Assembly: GCF_009712035.1 (NCBI RefSeq)
Contig: NZ_VILB01000003.1
Location: 62,001-126,000, forward strand
Direction of reading: 5' to 3'
Origin: Anabaena sp. UHCC 0187
Lineage (GTDB): Bacteria > Cyanobacteriota > Cyanobacteriia > Cyanobacteriales > Nostocaceae
Length of the DNA stretch: 64,000 nucleotides
Below, one piece after another: positions 47,648 to 57,326 of the stretch (its first letter is position 1; each line of letters starts with the position of its first letter). Below the pieces are notes generated by a model. It did no database searches. It saw only the letters and a program-made list of their open reading frames with translations, and was not told the origin of the DNA. The position numbers were made by a program, and so were the translations under genes.

Positions 47648-48724
47648 GTGCAATTAGATACCATCCAGTTCAATCAAGATCCTAGTTCTGCATCTTCTGA
47701 AGGTCAAGAAAAATTACCGTTTACTCTTCAGGATTTAAAAGCCGCAATTCCCGCTGAATGTTTTCAGCCTAGTGTGACTAAATCACTCTATTATTTTTTT
47801 CGTGATGTTCTGATTGTGGGACTGCTCTATGCAGCGGCCAATTATCTCGATTCTTGGTATTTTTGGCCAGTTTTCTGGGTAATGCAGGGAACAATGTTTT
47901 GGGCTTTATTTGTCGTTGGCCATGACTGCGGACACCAATCTTTTTCTAAACATAAATGGTTGAATGATTTGGTTGGTCATATTACCCATACTTTCATTCT
48001 CGTTCCTTATCATGGTTGGAGAATTAGCCACAGAACTCACCACAAGAATACAGGCAGCCTGGAAAATGATGAAAGCTGGTATCCTGTCTCTGAATCTGAG
48101 TATGATGAAATGCCCTTAGCGCAAAGAATAGGGCGTTTCTATCTGTTCTTATTGGCTTATCCCGTGTATTTGTTCAAGCGTTCTCCTGGTAAAGAAGGTT
48201 CTCACTTTTCACCTAGTAGTCCGCTGTTTAAGCCTTCAGAAAAATGGGACATTATCACTAGCACCACCCTGTGGATTAGTATGGTGGCTTTGCTAGGATT
48301 GTTTACCTATCAATTTGGTTGGATGGCGTTCTTAAAATACTACGCTGCACCTTACATTGTCTTTATCATTTGGTTGGACTTGGTGACTTTCTTGCACCAC
48401 ACTGAACCTGGTATTCCTTGGTATCGTGGGGAAGAATGGACTTTCCTGAAAGGGGCAATTTCTAGCGTTGACCGAGATTATGGAATTTTTAACCATATTC
48501 ACCATGATATCGGTACTCATGTTGCCCACCACATTTTCTTGAATATGCCTCATTACAATTTGCTGAAAGCAACTGAGGCAATTAAACCAATTATGGGTGA
48601 GTATTTCCACGAATCCAAAGAACCAGTTTGGAAGTCCTTATGGAATTCTGCTATTGGTTGTCATTTTGTTCCAAATACAGGTAGTAAGGTTTACTACACT
48701 TCTAAGAGTCAGAATGGGAATTAA
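47648..48724 (+). CDS. desB: Omega-3 (delta-15) acyl-lipid desaturase
   Basis: 358 residues from a GTG at 47648, the only start giving the usual N-terminus; no strong ribosome site is visible. His boxes are 'HDCGHQS', 'HRTHH' and 'HVAHH'. It forms alpha-linolenoyl chains and in other cyanobacteria is cold-induced. It resembles desA closely in the core but has a longer N-terminus. A clear terminator follows at 48749-48771. Confidence 0.92.
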   Translation: MQLDTIQFNQDPSSASSEGQEKLPFTLQDLKAAIPAECFQPSVTKSLYYFFRDVLIVGLLYAAANYLDSWYFWPVFWVMQGTMFWALFVVGHDCGHQSFSKHKWLNDLVGHITHTFILVPYHGWRISHRTHHKNTGSLENDESWYPVSESEYDEMPLAQRIGRFYLFLLAYPVYLFKRSPGKEGSHFSPSSPLFKPSEKWDIITSTTLWISMVALLGLFTYQFGWMAFLKYYAAPYIVFIIWLDLVTFLHHTEPGIPWYRGEEWTFLKGAISSVDRDYGIFNHIHHDIGTHVAHHIFLNMPHYNLLKATEAIKPIMGEYFHESKEPVWKSLWNSAIGCHFVPNTGSKVYYTSKSQNGN

Positions 48725-48748
48725 TGGGTAGATTATTCCCATAAACGA

Positions 48749-48772
48749 AGTCCGCCCAGGCGGGCTTTTTTT
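48749..48772 (+). terminator. Terminator of desB
   Basis: AGTCCGCC-CA-GGCGGGCT, an 8-bp stem with one G-U pair, followed by a run of seven T residues. It is a strong intrinsic terminator 25 bases after the desB stop. Confidence 0.85.
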
Positions 48773-48810
48773 ATTTCTGATCGTCTATGATCACAAAATA
48801 GGTGATTCAG

Positions 48811-48924
48811 GTGGACATTAAAAAAATGCCAGAAATAGAAGATTTAGGGGTTACTGTAGAAGAATATTTAGAGGGAATGGCAACAGGTATAGATGTTTTA
48901 GTTAGGGAACAACTCAAGGCTTGA
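48811..48924 (+). CDS. Possible 37-residue peptide
   Basis: A small frame from GTG 48811 (or ATG 48826): MDIKKMPEIEDLGVTVEEY and onward, acidic, ending 'REQLKA'. It has the look of a real short protein (amphipathic, no low-complexity sequence) and lies between the desB terminator and the next gene. No family recognised; an antitoxin-like or regulator-type peptide is speculation. Confidence 0.35.
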   Translation: MDIKKMPEIEDLGVTVEEYLEGMATGIDVLVREQLKA

Positions 48925-48979
48925 GTAGGAACATTTATATTAATCATAGTTTTAAGTTAAAAAAAGGTGAATTTTAAAT

Positions 48980-50050
48980 TTGTCTACTCCATTACAATTA
49001 ATTGGGCGTTCCGGAGAATTTCAGCGGATTATTGAAATACTTGCCAAAGATGGTGATTTGTTAATTACTGGAGTTCCTGGTAGTGGGAGACGAACTTTAG
49101 TTAGAGGTGCAGCACAGGAAGTGAATACAGTTATCTTAGAAATAGACTGCATTCGCGCTACAGAAGCCGAAAGATTTGTACAACTATTAGCAGAAGCGAT
49201 TAGTCAAAACTGGGAAGCAGAGAAAATTCAAATCTGGTTAAATGAAAATACTTCAGCATTTTTTACTTTTAATTCTGAAAGTCAATTAAGACTAATTCGT
49301 TCTTTGGAACAAGAACAACTATGGCAAGCTTTCGCCAATTTGTTAGACTTATTAGAAATCATGGCGGTTGATTTAAATCACCGCATATTGCTAATTTTAG
49401 AAAGTTTTCCCCATATTCGTTCTTGGGATCGTCAAGGTTTATGGGAAACTAAATTTAGGAAAGAAATTAAGACTTACCCTCATGTTAGTTATGTACTAAT
49501 AGCCACAATAGCTGAATCTAGCCAACATCCAGATGATACTAATTATCCCCTAGAAACTATTCAATTAGCTCCTTTAGCTAAGGATGTTGTCGCCTTGTGG
49601 GCGAGAGAAATTTTACATAGGGAAGGTTTCACATTTGATTGTCATAGTCAAGCTTTGCAGCTATTTCTAGAGGCGGTACAGGGACATATTGGCGATGGGA
49701 TGGCGATTATTCGGCGTTTATCTGCGTCGCGCTGTGCAGATGGGTTAATTCGGGAGGAAGATGTTCAAAAAGCGATAGCAGGATTACTGAAAGATTTATC
49801 AATGACTTATGAATCTTTGCTGATGTTATTACCTGCAAATCAGGTACATTTACTAGAATCTTTAGCCATTGATCCTACTGATAAACCCCAGAGTAAGGAG
49901 TATATTCAAAAGCATGGACTTTCACGGGGTGGGAGTCTGCAAGGTGCTTTGACTGGGTTACAGCACAAGGGTTTAATTTATAATGCTGAACATGGTTATC
50001 GGTTAGCTTTGCCTTTGTTGGCTTTGTGGTTACGAGAAAGATTGGGTTGA
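48980..50050 (+). CDS. P-loop ATPase-like protein with altered Walker motifs
   Basis: 356 residues from a TTG at 48980, with AAGGTGA about 10 bases upstream. The N-terminus looks like an AAA/STAND ATPase (LIGRSGEFQRI), but Walker A reads 'GVPGSGRRTL' with Arg37-Arg38 where Lys-Thr/Ser is expected. The Walker B strand 'RILLILES' (136-141) has Glu where Asp is usual. The C-terminal half looks like winged-helix sequence ('KHGLSRGGSLQGALTGLQHK'). It may bind nucleotide without hydrolysing it well. Function unknown. Confidence 0.7.
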   Translation: MSTPLQLIGRSGEFQRIIEILAKDGDLLITGVPGSGRRTLVRGAAQEVNTVILEIDCIRATEAERFVQLLAEAISQNWEAEKIQIWLNENTSAFFTFNSESQLRLIRSLEQEQLWQAFANLLDLLEIMAVDLNHRILLILESFPHIRSWDRQGLWETKFRKEIKTYPHVSYVLIATIAESSQHPDDTNYPLETIQLAPLAKDVVALWAREILHREGFTFDCHSQALQLFLEAVQGHIGDGMAIIRRLSASRCADGLIREEDVQKAIAGLLKDLSMTYESLLMLLPANQVHLLESLAIDPTDKPQSKEYIQKHGLSRGGSLQGALTGLQHKGLIYNAEHGYRLALPLLALWLRERLG

Positions 50051-50068
50051 TAAGGTTTGTTAAATTTA

Positions 50069-53000
50069 TCACCTTAATTTGAGGAAAGTTTTTCTCAATA
50101 CCCGCCACTTGATTAATACTGGCTTTGCCCAGAGCAAGCTAATTGAATCATGGAGAATTGTGTAAAAGCAGGGAATAATAAATAGGGTTAGTATTGTTGC
50201 TAAAGATAAACCGGAAAAGACGACTACACCCAAAGGTTGGAGAAATTCCGATCCTTCCCCAACTCCTAAAGCGATGGGAAACATCCCTAAAACAGTGGTA
50301 ATAGTAGTCATTAAAATTGGTCTAAGCCGTTGGGGTGCAGCTTGTAAAATAGCGGTGCGACGGTCAATTTTTTCCTGTTCCCGCAGTTGGTTAGCCAGTT
50401 CAATCATAATAATGGCGTTGTTAACAACAATACCAACTAAGAGAACTGCACCAACTATCACAGTTGCGCCAATGGGGGTTTTAGTAATATAAAGCCCGAA
50501 AATACCCCCAGCTAATGCCAAAGGAATGGTGAACATAATTACTAAAGGGTCAACCAGGGAATTATATTGTACAGCCATAACTACAAAGACTAAAAAGGCA
50601 GCTAGTCCTCCTAGAAGTTGCAGAGATTTTTGTAATTGTTGATTAGATTCAACGGCTGCACTGGGAAGAATGCTGACACCTTGAGGTAAATCTACACTAC
50701 TGAGAACTTGATTTACTTGGGAGATAGCCTCACCCAAACTAGCACCTTCTGTTAAGTTCCCCGCAATTAAAAATACCTGACGTTGGTTAATACGTTGAAT
50801 TTCTCCCGGCGCTTGACCTTGTGTAATTTTGGCGACATCACTCAAGCGAATTTGATAATTGTCATCAACAAACAACGGTAATCTTTCTAATTGGGAAGTT
50901 GTTTGTAATGATGCTTCATTCAACTGGACGCGCACATCTACCAAGCGGTTGGCGCGTTGTAGTTGGGTGGGAATACTACCTGTAATTGCAGTTTGAATGG
51001 TGTCCCCAATACTTTTAGCATTCAAACCGACATTGGCGACTCGTTCCCAATCTGGTAATATCTGAATTTCTGGTTGACGAGTATCTGCATCAGGACGGAA
51101 TCTCACCGAGGTAATTTGCTCGTCTAAAGCTGCTAATACCTGACTACCGGCTGCGTCTAAAGTTTCTGAGTCATTTCCCTGAATGATGATATCAACGTCA
51201 GCACCGCGAATGGGAGAGTTATTCAGAAATAAACCCCGGACTTGTCCAGGAAACAGACGGAGACGAATATCTACTAAGTTGAGTTTTTTTAGCTGGTTGG
51301 TAACTCGTTCTATATAACCATCCATGTTGCTACCAGATTTGAGAGTAATGGTGCTGGAAGCTCGTAGGGGGTTAGCATTGGTATTACTACCAAAAAGAGA
51401 ACCACCAATGGTGGAAAATACATAGGCTGTTTCTGGTTGACTGCGGAGAACTTCGTCTACCGCTTTCATGACCTTTTGGTTAGTTTCTAGGGGTGTACCG
51501 GGGGGAAACTGAGCCGATAAGGTAGCTTGTCCGGTGTTAATGCGGGGGAGAATTTCTTGGGGAATTTGGGGAGCTAACCAGAGACTACCACCTCCTAAGA
51601 TGATAATAGCGATCGCAATTGTTAAGAACCGCCAACGTAATATCCCACCTAAAAACTGTCCATATAATCTTGTAGCAGCATCAAACTGACGATTAAATTG
51701 TCGCAGTGGCCAAAAATCATTTAAAGAACTAGAAAATTTGATTCCCAATAATTGAGATGTCATCATGGGGACAACAGTTACAGCCACTAAAATAGAAGCT
51801 GCGACCGCAAAACTAATGGTGAGAATTAACTCATTAAATAATAAGGAGATAAAACCACCAATTAATAAAAATGGTAATACCGCAACTAAGTTTGTACTTG
51901 TAGAAGCTAACAAAGCTGATTCTACTTCACGGCTACTTTTTTCTGATTGTTGAAGAACGGATAATTGGGAATTTTTCACCCCGTGGGAAATATTCTCTAG
52001 CATGACAATGGAATTATCTACCACAATTCCCACACCCAAGGCTAAACCACCTAGGCTGAAAACGTTGAGAGATAAACCAAATAATCCCATTAAAATAATA
52101 GCGGCTAAAGATGCTAGAGGAATCGCCAAAACAATAATGAAAGTTTGGCGCAGAGAACCTAAAAACAGTAACACAGCTATGGCTGCCAATCCCGTACCAA
52201 TCAATCCAGAAGTGGTAACGTTCGCAATGGAATTACGGATGAATTTTGACTCATCTAAAGTCGGTGTTAGGGTGGCTTCTAAAGGAATTACACCAGCTTG
52301 TTGTAGTTCTTCTAATCGTTTTTTAATCGCATCAACTACATTAATAGTGTTAGCATCTGGTTGTTTTTGAATACTGAGTTTTACCGATTCTTCTCCATTC
52401 AGCAAAACGTATATTCGTTGATTTTCTGAACCATCAATAACTTCAGCAAAGTCACGCAAATAAACCCGATTTTTAAGATTAGAGTTAGGAACAGAAACTT
52501 CAAATAACAGATTTTTAATTTCTTCAGCAGTTTGAAAGCGTCCTACAGTTCTAGTTAAAGCTTCCGAATTCTGTCCTAAAATTCGCCCCCCAGAAATATC
52601 CTGATTTCGGGTTCTTAATTCATCGAGAACATCATTTAAACCTACTCCTAAAGACTGCAATCTTTCTAAATTAATATTGACTCTAACTTCTTCTTTTACT
52701 CCTCCTGATACATCTACTACTGCCACTCCTGGAACTACATTTAATTCACGGGCTAATTCTTCTTCTGCAAATACTCGTAAATCAACACCCTTGAGGGTAG
52801 GTGAGGTAATGGCAAATTCATAAACTGGTAATTGAGAAGGATCAAACTTGAATATCCGGGGTTCTTGAATTGTATCTGGTAATCTAGTTCTAGCCCGGTT
52901 AAAGGTGGCTGTAGCATCATTCAGCGCTTGGTCAATATTTCCCCCTGGTTGGAAGTATAAATCTAAACTGATATTACCCTCACGGGTTTGGGAAAAAACC

Positions 53001-53263
53001 TGTAGTACCCCTTCAGTTGCACTAAAGGATTCTTCTAGACGCTTGGTAATTTCATTAACTGCTACCTCTGGAGAAATTCCCGGTGCTTCTATGCGGACAC
53101 CAATCCGAGGATAGGTAATTGATGGTAATAAATCTACTGGTAATCGCAGAATGAAAAATACACCTATGACCACTATGGCTAAGGTGAGCATGAGTGTACC
53201 AATATGGCGACGTATGGAAATACCACTCAAACTAAATCCACTATTTATGTTTGGTTGCTGCAT
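50069..53263 (-). CDS. RND efflux pump, inner-membrane permease
   Basis: About 1064 residues from the ATG at 53263 (the longer frame adds repeat-coded residues). HAE1/AcrB-type: first helix 'LTLAIVVIGVFFILRLPVDL', periplasmic PN/PC domains, 'GLALGVGIVVDNSIVMLENI' in helix 4, a second helix block near the C-terminus with 'VLLVGIVVNNAIIMIELANQ'. The two Asp/Asn motifs match proton-driven RND pumps; substrate is unknown. It follows its adaptor gene by about 100 bases. Confidence 0.9.
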   Translation of the reverse strand: MQQPNINSGFSLSGISIRRHIGTLMLTLAIVVIGVFFILRLPVDLLPSITYPRIGVRIEAPGISPEVAVNEITKRLEESFSATEGVLQVFSQTREGNISLDLYFQPGGNIDQALNDATATFNRARTRLPDTIQEPRIFKFDPSQLPVYEFAITSPTLKGVDLRVFAEEELARELNVVPGVAVVDVSGGVKEEVRVNINLERLQSLGVGLNDVLDELRTRNQDISGGRILGQNSEALTRTVGRFQTAEEIKNLLFEVSVPNSNLKNRVYLRDFAEVIDGSENQRIYVLLNGEESVKLSIQKQPDANTINVVDAIKKRLEELQQAGVIPLEATLTPTLDESKFIRNSIANVTTSGLIGTGLAAIAVLLFLGSLRQTFIIVLAIPLASLAAIILMGLFGLSLNVFSLGGLALGVGIVVDNSIVMLENISHGVKNSQLSVLQQSEKSSREVESALLASTSTNLVAVLPFLLIGGFISLLFNELILTISFAVAASILVAVTVVPMMTSQLLGIKFSSSLNDFWPLRQFNRQFDAATRLYGQFLGGILRWRFLTIAIAIIILGGGSLWLAPQIPQEILPRINTGQATLSAQFPPGTPLETNQKVMKAVDEVLRSQPETAYVFSTIGGSLFGSNTNANPLRASSTITLKSGSNMDGYIERVTNQLKKLNLVDIRLRLFPGQVRGLFLNNSPIRGADVDIIIQGNDSETLDAAGSQVLAALDEQITSVRFRPDADTRQPEIQILPDWERVANVGLNAKSIGDTIQTAITGSIPTQLQRANRLVDVRVQLNEASLQTTSQLERLPLFVDDNYQIRLSDVAKITQGQAPGEIQRINQRQVFLIAGNLTEGASLGEAISQVNQVLSSVDLPQGVSILPSAAVESNQQLQKSLQLLGGLAAFLVFVVMAVQYNSLVDPLVIMFTIPLALAGGIFGLYITKTPIGATVIVGAVLLVGIVVNNAIIMIELANQLREQEKIDRRTAILQAAPQRLRPILMTTITTVLGMFPIALGVGEGSEFLQPLGVVVFSGLSLATILTLFIIPCFYTILHDSISLLWAKPVLIKWRVLRKTFLKLR

Positions 53264-53366
53264 ATAATAATCTGATTTTGTTTGTAAATTTATTAGTAAT
53301 GGGTAATTGGTAAGAGGGAGAAGATTTCTTCTATTGACAACTGACAACTAACAACTGACCAATCAC
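53264..53366. repeat. STRR between RND adaptor and permease genes
   Basis: Contains GGTAATTGGTAAGAGG and TGACAACTGACAACTAACAA units. It is in the operon spacer and overlaps the upstream in-frame extension of the permease frame. Confidence 0.65.
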
Positions 53367-54662
53367 TTACTTTTCCGACAACATTGATAATTTAACAACC
53401 GCACCATCTTTTAATGGTTGACTACTGCGAACAATATACTTTTCTCCTGGTTCTAAGCCTGATAAAATTTCTATTTTGCCGTTAGAGATTTTCCCTAAAG
53501 ATACTGGACGTTGTTTAACTGTGGTTTTATTACCTGTTTTTTCGATAACAAAAAGCGTAGAGTTCCCATTTTCTAAAGTAGCTTGTTTGTTCTGACCACT
53601 AATTGCTATTTCTGGAACTACTACGCGCTGTTTTGTTTGGGTGTTAAAGCTGACTCTTGCTAATAGTCCACTGCCAATTTTCCCCCCATTATTAGCCATG
53701 ACAATTTCTACAGGTATTAACCTGGCTGTGGTGTCAGCAGTAGGAGAAATACGGGATACTCGTCCGATAATTTTTTGCTCAGGAAAGGCATCTAATTTTA
53801 CTTCTACAGATTGCCCAACTTGGATTTTTGCTAATTCTAATTCAGAAACTTGGGCGACGACTTTAACGCGACTAAAATCGCCAACTTTTAAAACTTCACT
53901 ACCTGGTTGTAATAAATTACCTGGTTCTGTGACTTTTTCGATAACTACACCAGTAATGGGGGAAATTAAACGAGCATAGGAACGGCGTTCAACAGCGGCG
54001 CTGACTGCTGCTTTTTGGGCAAATACTCTACCTTGGGCGGCGGCTACGGCTTGCTTTTCCGTCCTGACTTGTTCTATGGCGGCGCGGAGGGCTTGGGCGG
54101 CTGTTTTGGCTTTGGTTTGCGCTTGTTGGGTGTTTTGTTGAGCGATCGCCCCTTCTTTGTATAATTGTGTCAGTCTGCGGGAATCTTCCTGCGCTTGGAC
54201 TAATTCTAACCGGGCTGTTTCCACTTGGGCGCGAGCATTACTTACTTGAGTTTTAGCTCTGGCTACTTCTGATTCACTGGTTGCTAGTTCGGCTTCGGCT
54301 TGTTTTAAGGCGGTGACTAAAAGGGTATCGTCTAATTGACTGATAATTTTACCCCGTTGGACTGTATCACCGATATCCAAGTTTAAGGCGATGAGTCTGC
54401 CCTCGACTTGAGATCGCACGGAAACAATGCGAAATGGTGCTGTATTGCCGATATACTCTGCTTGGGGACTTAAAAAATTAGTCTGAGCGATAGCCACATC
54501 TACCGCAGGTGCTTGATTCCCTCGTTCGGGTTTTCCAGATTGTGCTTCCGCTGATTCTTTTGGTAATGAACCACAACCTGCGGTTAGTAATCCTAGACCA
54601 AATACACAGAATATACATAGGTTTTGTATTTGTCTTACTGGCTGTTTTATGGCTTTGGACAT
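53367..54662 (-). CDS. RND periplasmic adaptor lipoprotein
   Basis: 431 residues. A lipoprotein signal (hydrophobic 15-28, lipobox 'LTAGC') is followed by 'PFRIVSVRSQVEGRLIALNL' barrel start, a coiled-coil hairpin rich in Ala/Gln (about 115-215), and 'LISPITGVVIEKVTEPGN'. It joins the RND permease to an outer-membrane channel. First gene of the pump operon. No TolC gene is in this window. Confidence 0.9.
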   Translation of the reverse strand: MSKAIKQPVRQIQNLCIFCVFGLGLLTAGCGSLPKESAEAQSGKPERGNQAPAVDVAIAQTNFLSPQAEYIGNTAPFRIVSVRSQVEGRLIALNLDIGDTVQRGKIISQLDDTLLVTALKQAEAELATSESEVARAKTQVSNARAQVETARLELVQAQEDSRRLTQLYKEGAIAQQNTQQAQTKAKTAAQALRAAIEQVRTEKQAVAAAQGRVFAQKAAVSAAVERRSYARLISPITGVVIEKVTEPGNLLQPGSEVLKVGDFSRVKVVAQVSELELAKIQVGQSVEVKLDAFPEQKIIGRVSRISPTADTTARLIPVEIVMANNGGKIGSGLLARVSFNTQTKQRVVVPEIAISGQNKQATLENGNSTLFVIEKTGNKTTVKQRPVSLGKISNGKIEILSGLEPGEKYIVRSSQPLKDGAVVKLSMLSEK

Positions 54663-55154
54663 GAATGTATATATTTTTTAACGTTGTAGAATTATAAATT
54701 TAGTATAAAGATTTTCCAGAAATTTGCACGTTACTAAAGTCATGTCTTTGTTTGCTATCAGTATATAGGGTTTGCTGATAGCGGAGCGTGGCGTAAGTTA
54801 GGGCTAGGAGTCAGGAGGAAGAGTTAGAGGGAGACAAGAATAATTTAAATCTGGAAAAGTGACCGATTTTTGATGGTTTCAAAGCTTATTCCTTGCACCT
54901 AATTCACCTTTTTAACCCTGAAACTCTTGATTTATTCAGGTTTTCGGTTTATATACCACTAATTGAAGTGCGAAATGTGGGATTTATCTAAATGGGTTTT
55001 TTTATTTCGTGCAGAAACGCTCCAGGAACAAAGGTGTCTGAATCAGGATATCCAGGATTTAATGATTTTCAGGATATGAAGAATACACAAAATCTAAAGA
55101 TAATAAAATCCTGTTAATCCTTTAATCCCCTAAATCCGTGTTCAGACATTTTCC
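54663..55154. other. Spacer with repeats between RND operon and ProA-like gene
   Basis: It carries a 'GCGGAGCGTGGCGTAAG' element and GAGTCAGGAGG-type repeat at about 54780-54835, AT-rich DNA, and the palindromic element at 55035-55148. The RND promoter must lie near its left end. No gene is seen. Confidence 0.5.
55035..55148. repeat. 114-bp palindromic TGTCTGAA...TTCAGACA element
   Basis: Left arm TGTCTGAATCAGGATATCCA and onward; right arm, read in reverse complement, TGTCTGAACACGGATTTAGG and onward. The arms are imperfect copies of the family also seen at 40461. It looks like a miniature inverted-repeat element and ends 7 bases before the ProA-like stop codon. Confidence 0.7.
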
Positions 55155-56420
55155 CTAAAACCGTCCATTTCCCTGAATAATATGCTTCACCGTCGTCAAT
55201 GTTTCCAAACTAATAAACCCCCTACGATGTCCTTTTTGATTCGACATTCCTAAAAATACAGCCTCTCCCCGTGAGGAGTGACGGGAAAACCGAGGGGAAG
55301 CATTAATGTAGGTAGAGGCGCTATTTACTCCTAATGCAAATTGGCGACTTTCTTGGTAGGATTCGGTGACAATACTGTCAGCATGACTGCTACTATATTG
55401 ATTAATCCAAGAAATCGCACTTTCTAAACTATCTACTAATTTAAAAGCCACTGTTTTGGTTAAATAAGGTGTTCCCCATTCTTCATCTTTTGCTAATTGT
55501 AAATAAGGAAAAGCTGCAACTAATTCTGCATCACCTTTGAGTTCAAAACCTTTTTCTTTTAAACTACTCCATAGCACTGATAAAGAAGATGGTAAAGCTT
55601 GACGATGAATTAAAACTTTTTCAATGGCATTTACTTGATCTGGTTCGCTTTCATGGCTATCCATAATCATCCAGCGGATCATTTCTAAGCTACTATTCAC
55701 TGACCAATACAGGTAACAATTACCCATTGCGGACTTTAAAACTGGGCAAGTTGCCTGTCTCACTACCTGTTGAATTAAGCTGGAACGTCCGTAGGGAATA
55801 ACTAAACTTAAATACTGATCTTGGGTAACTAAATCTCGCACGGAAGCACCATGTTCAGCCGTAATTAATTCCACACAACCTGCTGGTAAACCAACTTTAG
55901 TAATGGCTGTTTGGAGTGCGTTAGCGATCGCTCGATTAGAATTACTAGCTTCTGTACTACCTTTAAGAATAATACTATTACCAGTTTTTATGCAAAAACC
56001 AGCAGCGATCGCCCCTAAATCGGGAAAAGCCTCATAAATAAAGGCAATTACCCCTAAAGGCATTAACTGGGTATAACTTTGGGAGTCTTCCTGTTGATAA
56101 TCAGCAGTTCTTACCCGTCGCAAAGGATCGGATAATTCCCCCAATCGTTGCAGAATCTTGATTGTATTCTCCAACCTGGAGGGAGTTAGCTTCAACCAGT
56201 CCAAAATTAATTCTGGAACTGCCATTTCTCGACTTGCTTCCAAATCCAAGGTATTAGCTTCGAGAATTTCATCAAAATCATTTTCTATCGCTTGTGCCAT
56301 TGCTAACACAGCGCGACTCCTATCTATCCCCTTAGTTGTTCCCAATTTCAAGGAAGCCTGAAAAGCGCGTTTAGCACTTGTTATGGGTTCAGGGTAATCA
56401 TCAATCACTTCACCTATCAT
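55155..56420 (-). CDS. ProA-like protein lacking the catalytic cysteine
   Basis: 421 residues aligning along the whole length of glutamate-5-semialdehyde dehydrogenase (ALDH superfamily): 'PLGVIAFIYEAFPD', 'AGFCIKTGNSIILKGSTEA', 'NRAIANALQTA'. Where true ProA has xxVCNAxE, this reads 'PDQVNAIEKVLIH' (Val263 at the Cys position), and 'GNCYLYWS' replaces the conserved GxCHxYxD block. It is therefore probably not an active reductase, at least not by the usual thiol mechanism. Some cyanobacteria carry two ProA-like genes; this looks like the divergent one. It follows the zinc-ribbon gene by 4 bases. Confidence 0.8.
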   Translation of the reverse strand: MIGEVIDDYPEPITSAKRAFQASLKLGTTKGIDRSRAVLAMAQAIENDFDEILEANTLDLEASREMAVPELILDWLKLTPSRLENTIKILQRLGELSDPLRRVRTADYQQEDSQSYTQLMPLGVIAFIYEAFPDLGAIAAGFCIKTGNSIILKGSTEASNSNRAIANALQTAITKVGLPAGCVELITAEHGASVRDLVTQDQYLSLVIPYGRSSLIQQVVRQATCPVLKSAMGNCYLYWSVNSSLEMIRWMIMDSHESEPDQVNAIEKVLIHRQALPSSLSVLWSSLKEKGFELKGDAELVAAFPYLQLAKDEEWGTPYLTKTVAFKLVDSLESAISWINQYSSSHADSIVTESYQESRQFALGVNSASTYINASPRFSRHSSRGEAVFLGMSNQKGHRRGFISLETLTTVKHIIQGNGRF

Positions 56421-56424
56421 GGAG

Positions 56425-56832
56425 TTAACGTCTGTAAGTAAGCCAGACCATTAGTGCTGGCAGAATTGCCAATAGCACTGCTACCATTGCCCAAGCGAGA
56501 ATGCTGGAACTAGTAGCTAACCGCAGGGCTAATGGTAGCCATATAATGACTAACACAAAAATAATGCTTAGTGCTATTGGTAAATAGTTTTCTCCCAAGC
56601 GAGGTTGCACAACTTGCCAATTATTGCCTTTCCATCGCCAAGCCCGCTTATAGGGGTAGGTGGTAGAAAGTTGCTCTAATACATACCCATTTTCTTCGAC
56701 AACAAAAATTTGCTGACAGCGATCGCATCCAAAGGCTTCTGTTAGCGTAATAGGAATTAACTGTCCCTTGCGACGACAAGGACAAGCGTATTCCATATTT
56801 AAGTCAATTTTATCTGGTTTTTGAGGTTGCAC
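56425..56832 (-). CDS. Small zinc-ribbon membrane protein
   Basis: 135 residues. A Cys-rich N-terminal part ('YACPCRRKGQ' and 'FGCDRCQQIF') forms a possible zinc ribbon. Two membrane helices are at about 78-98 and 108-130. Length and layout match small cyanobacterial proteins of unknown function. Its stop and the ATG of the ProA-like gene are 4 bases apart, so the two are very probably cotranscribed and perhaps functionally linked. Confidence 0.7.
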   Translation of the reverse strand: MQPQKPDKIDLNMEYACPCRRKGQLIPITLTEAFGCDRCQQIFVVEENGYVLEQLSTTYPYKRAWRWKGNNWQVVQPRLGENYLPIALSIIFVLVIIWLPLALRLATSSSILAWAMVAVLLAILPALMVWLTYRR

Positions 56833-57033
56833 AAGCGAGATAAATAACTTGGGCGGTTTTTACATTATTCCCCAATTTTCCTGAAAATCAGCATGGGGAA
56901 ACCTAAAATTACTTCTAATGATATAGCGGGGAAAGTCTACTAACAAACTCCTAAGCTAAAAATCCATCACCTACCAATTTAGTAGAGATGGAAAATCTTT
57001 AGTGTTATTTTAATATATCAACTTTAACTAAAA

Positions 57034-57105
57034 AGCGGGTGATGGGATTCGAACCCACGACATCAACCTTGGCAAGGTTGCGCTCTACCACTGAGCTACA
57101 CCCGC
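57034..57105 (-). tRNA. tRNA-Gly (GCC)
   Basis: On the minus strand GCGGGTG (7-bp acceptor stem) starts at 57105, with D-arm 'GCTCAGTGGTAGAGC', anticodon stem-loop CAACC-TTGCCAA-GGTTG (anticodon GCC) and T-arm with GTTCGAATCC. 72 nt with discriminator T; CCA is not encoded. Confidence 0.97.
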
Positions 57106-57192
57106 GAACTCACCAATAAACTTATTATTCCAGATATATTCAGCTTTGTCAACCCCTTAGCTAAACTTTTTTCAAAGGGCTTTTTTAGAAGA

Positions 57193-57325
57193 GGCAGGGT
57201 GCAGGGTGCAGGGGGCAGGGGGCAGGGGGCAGGGGGCAGGGGGAAAGAATTATTCCCATCACCAATTACCAATCACCAATTACCAATCACCAATCACCCA
57301 TCACCAATCACCAATTACCCATTAC
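57193..57325. repeat. GCAGGGG and CACCAATTA tandem arrays
   Basis: GCAGGGT/GCAGGGG heptamers at about 57193-57241, then ATCACCAATTACCA-type units at about 57257-57325, immediately after the ribH stop. STRR type. Confidence 0.85.
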
Positions 57326-57326
57326 C

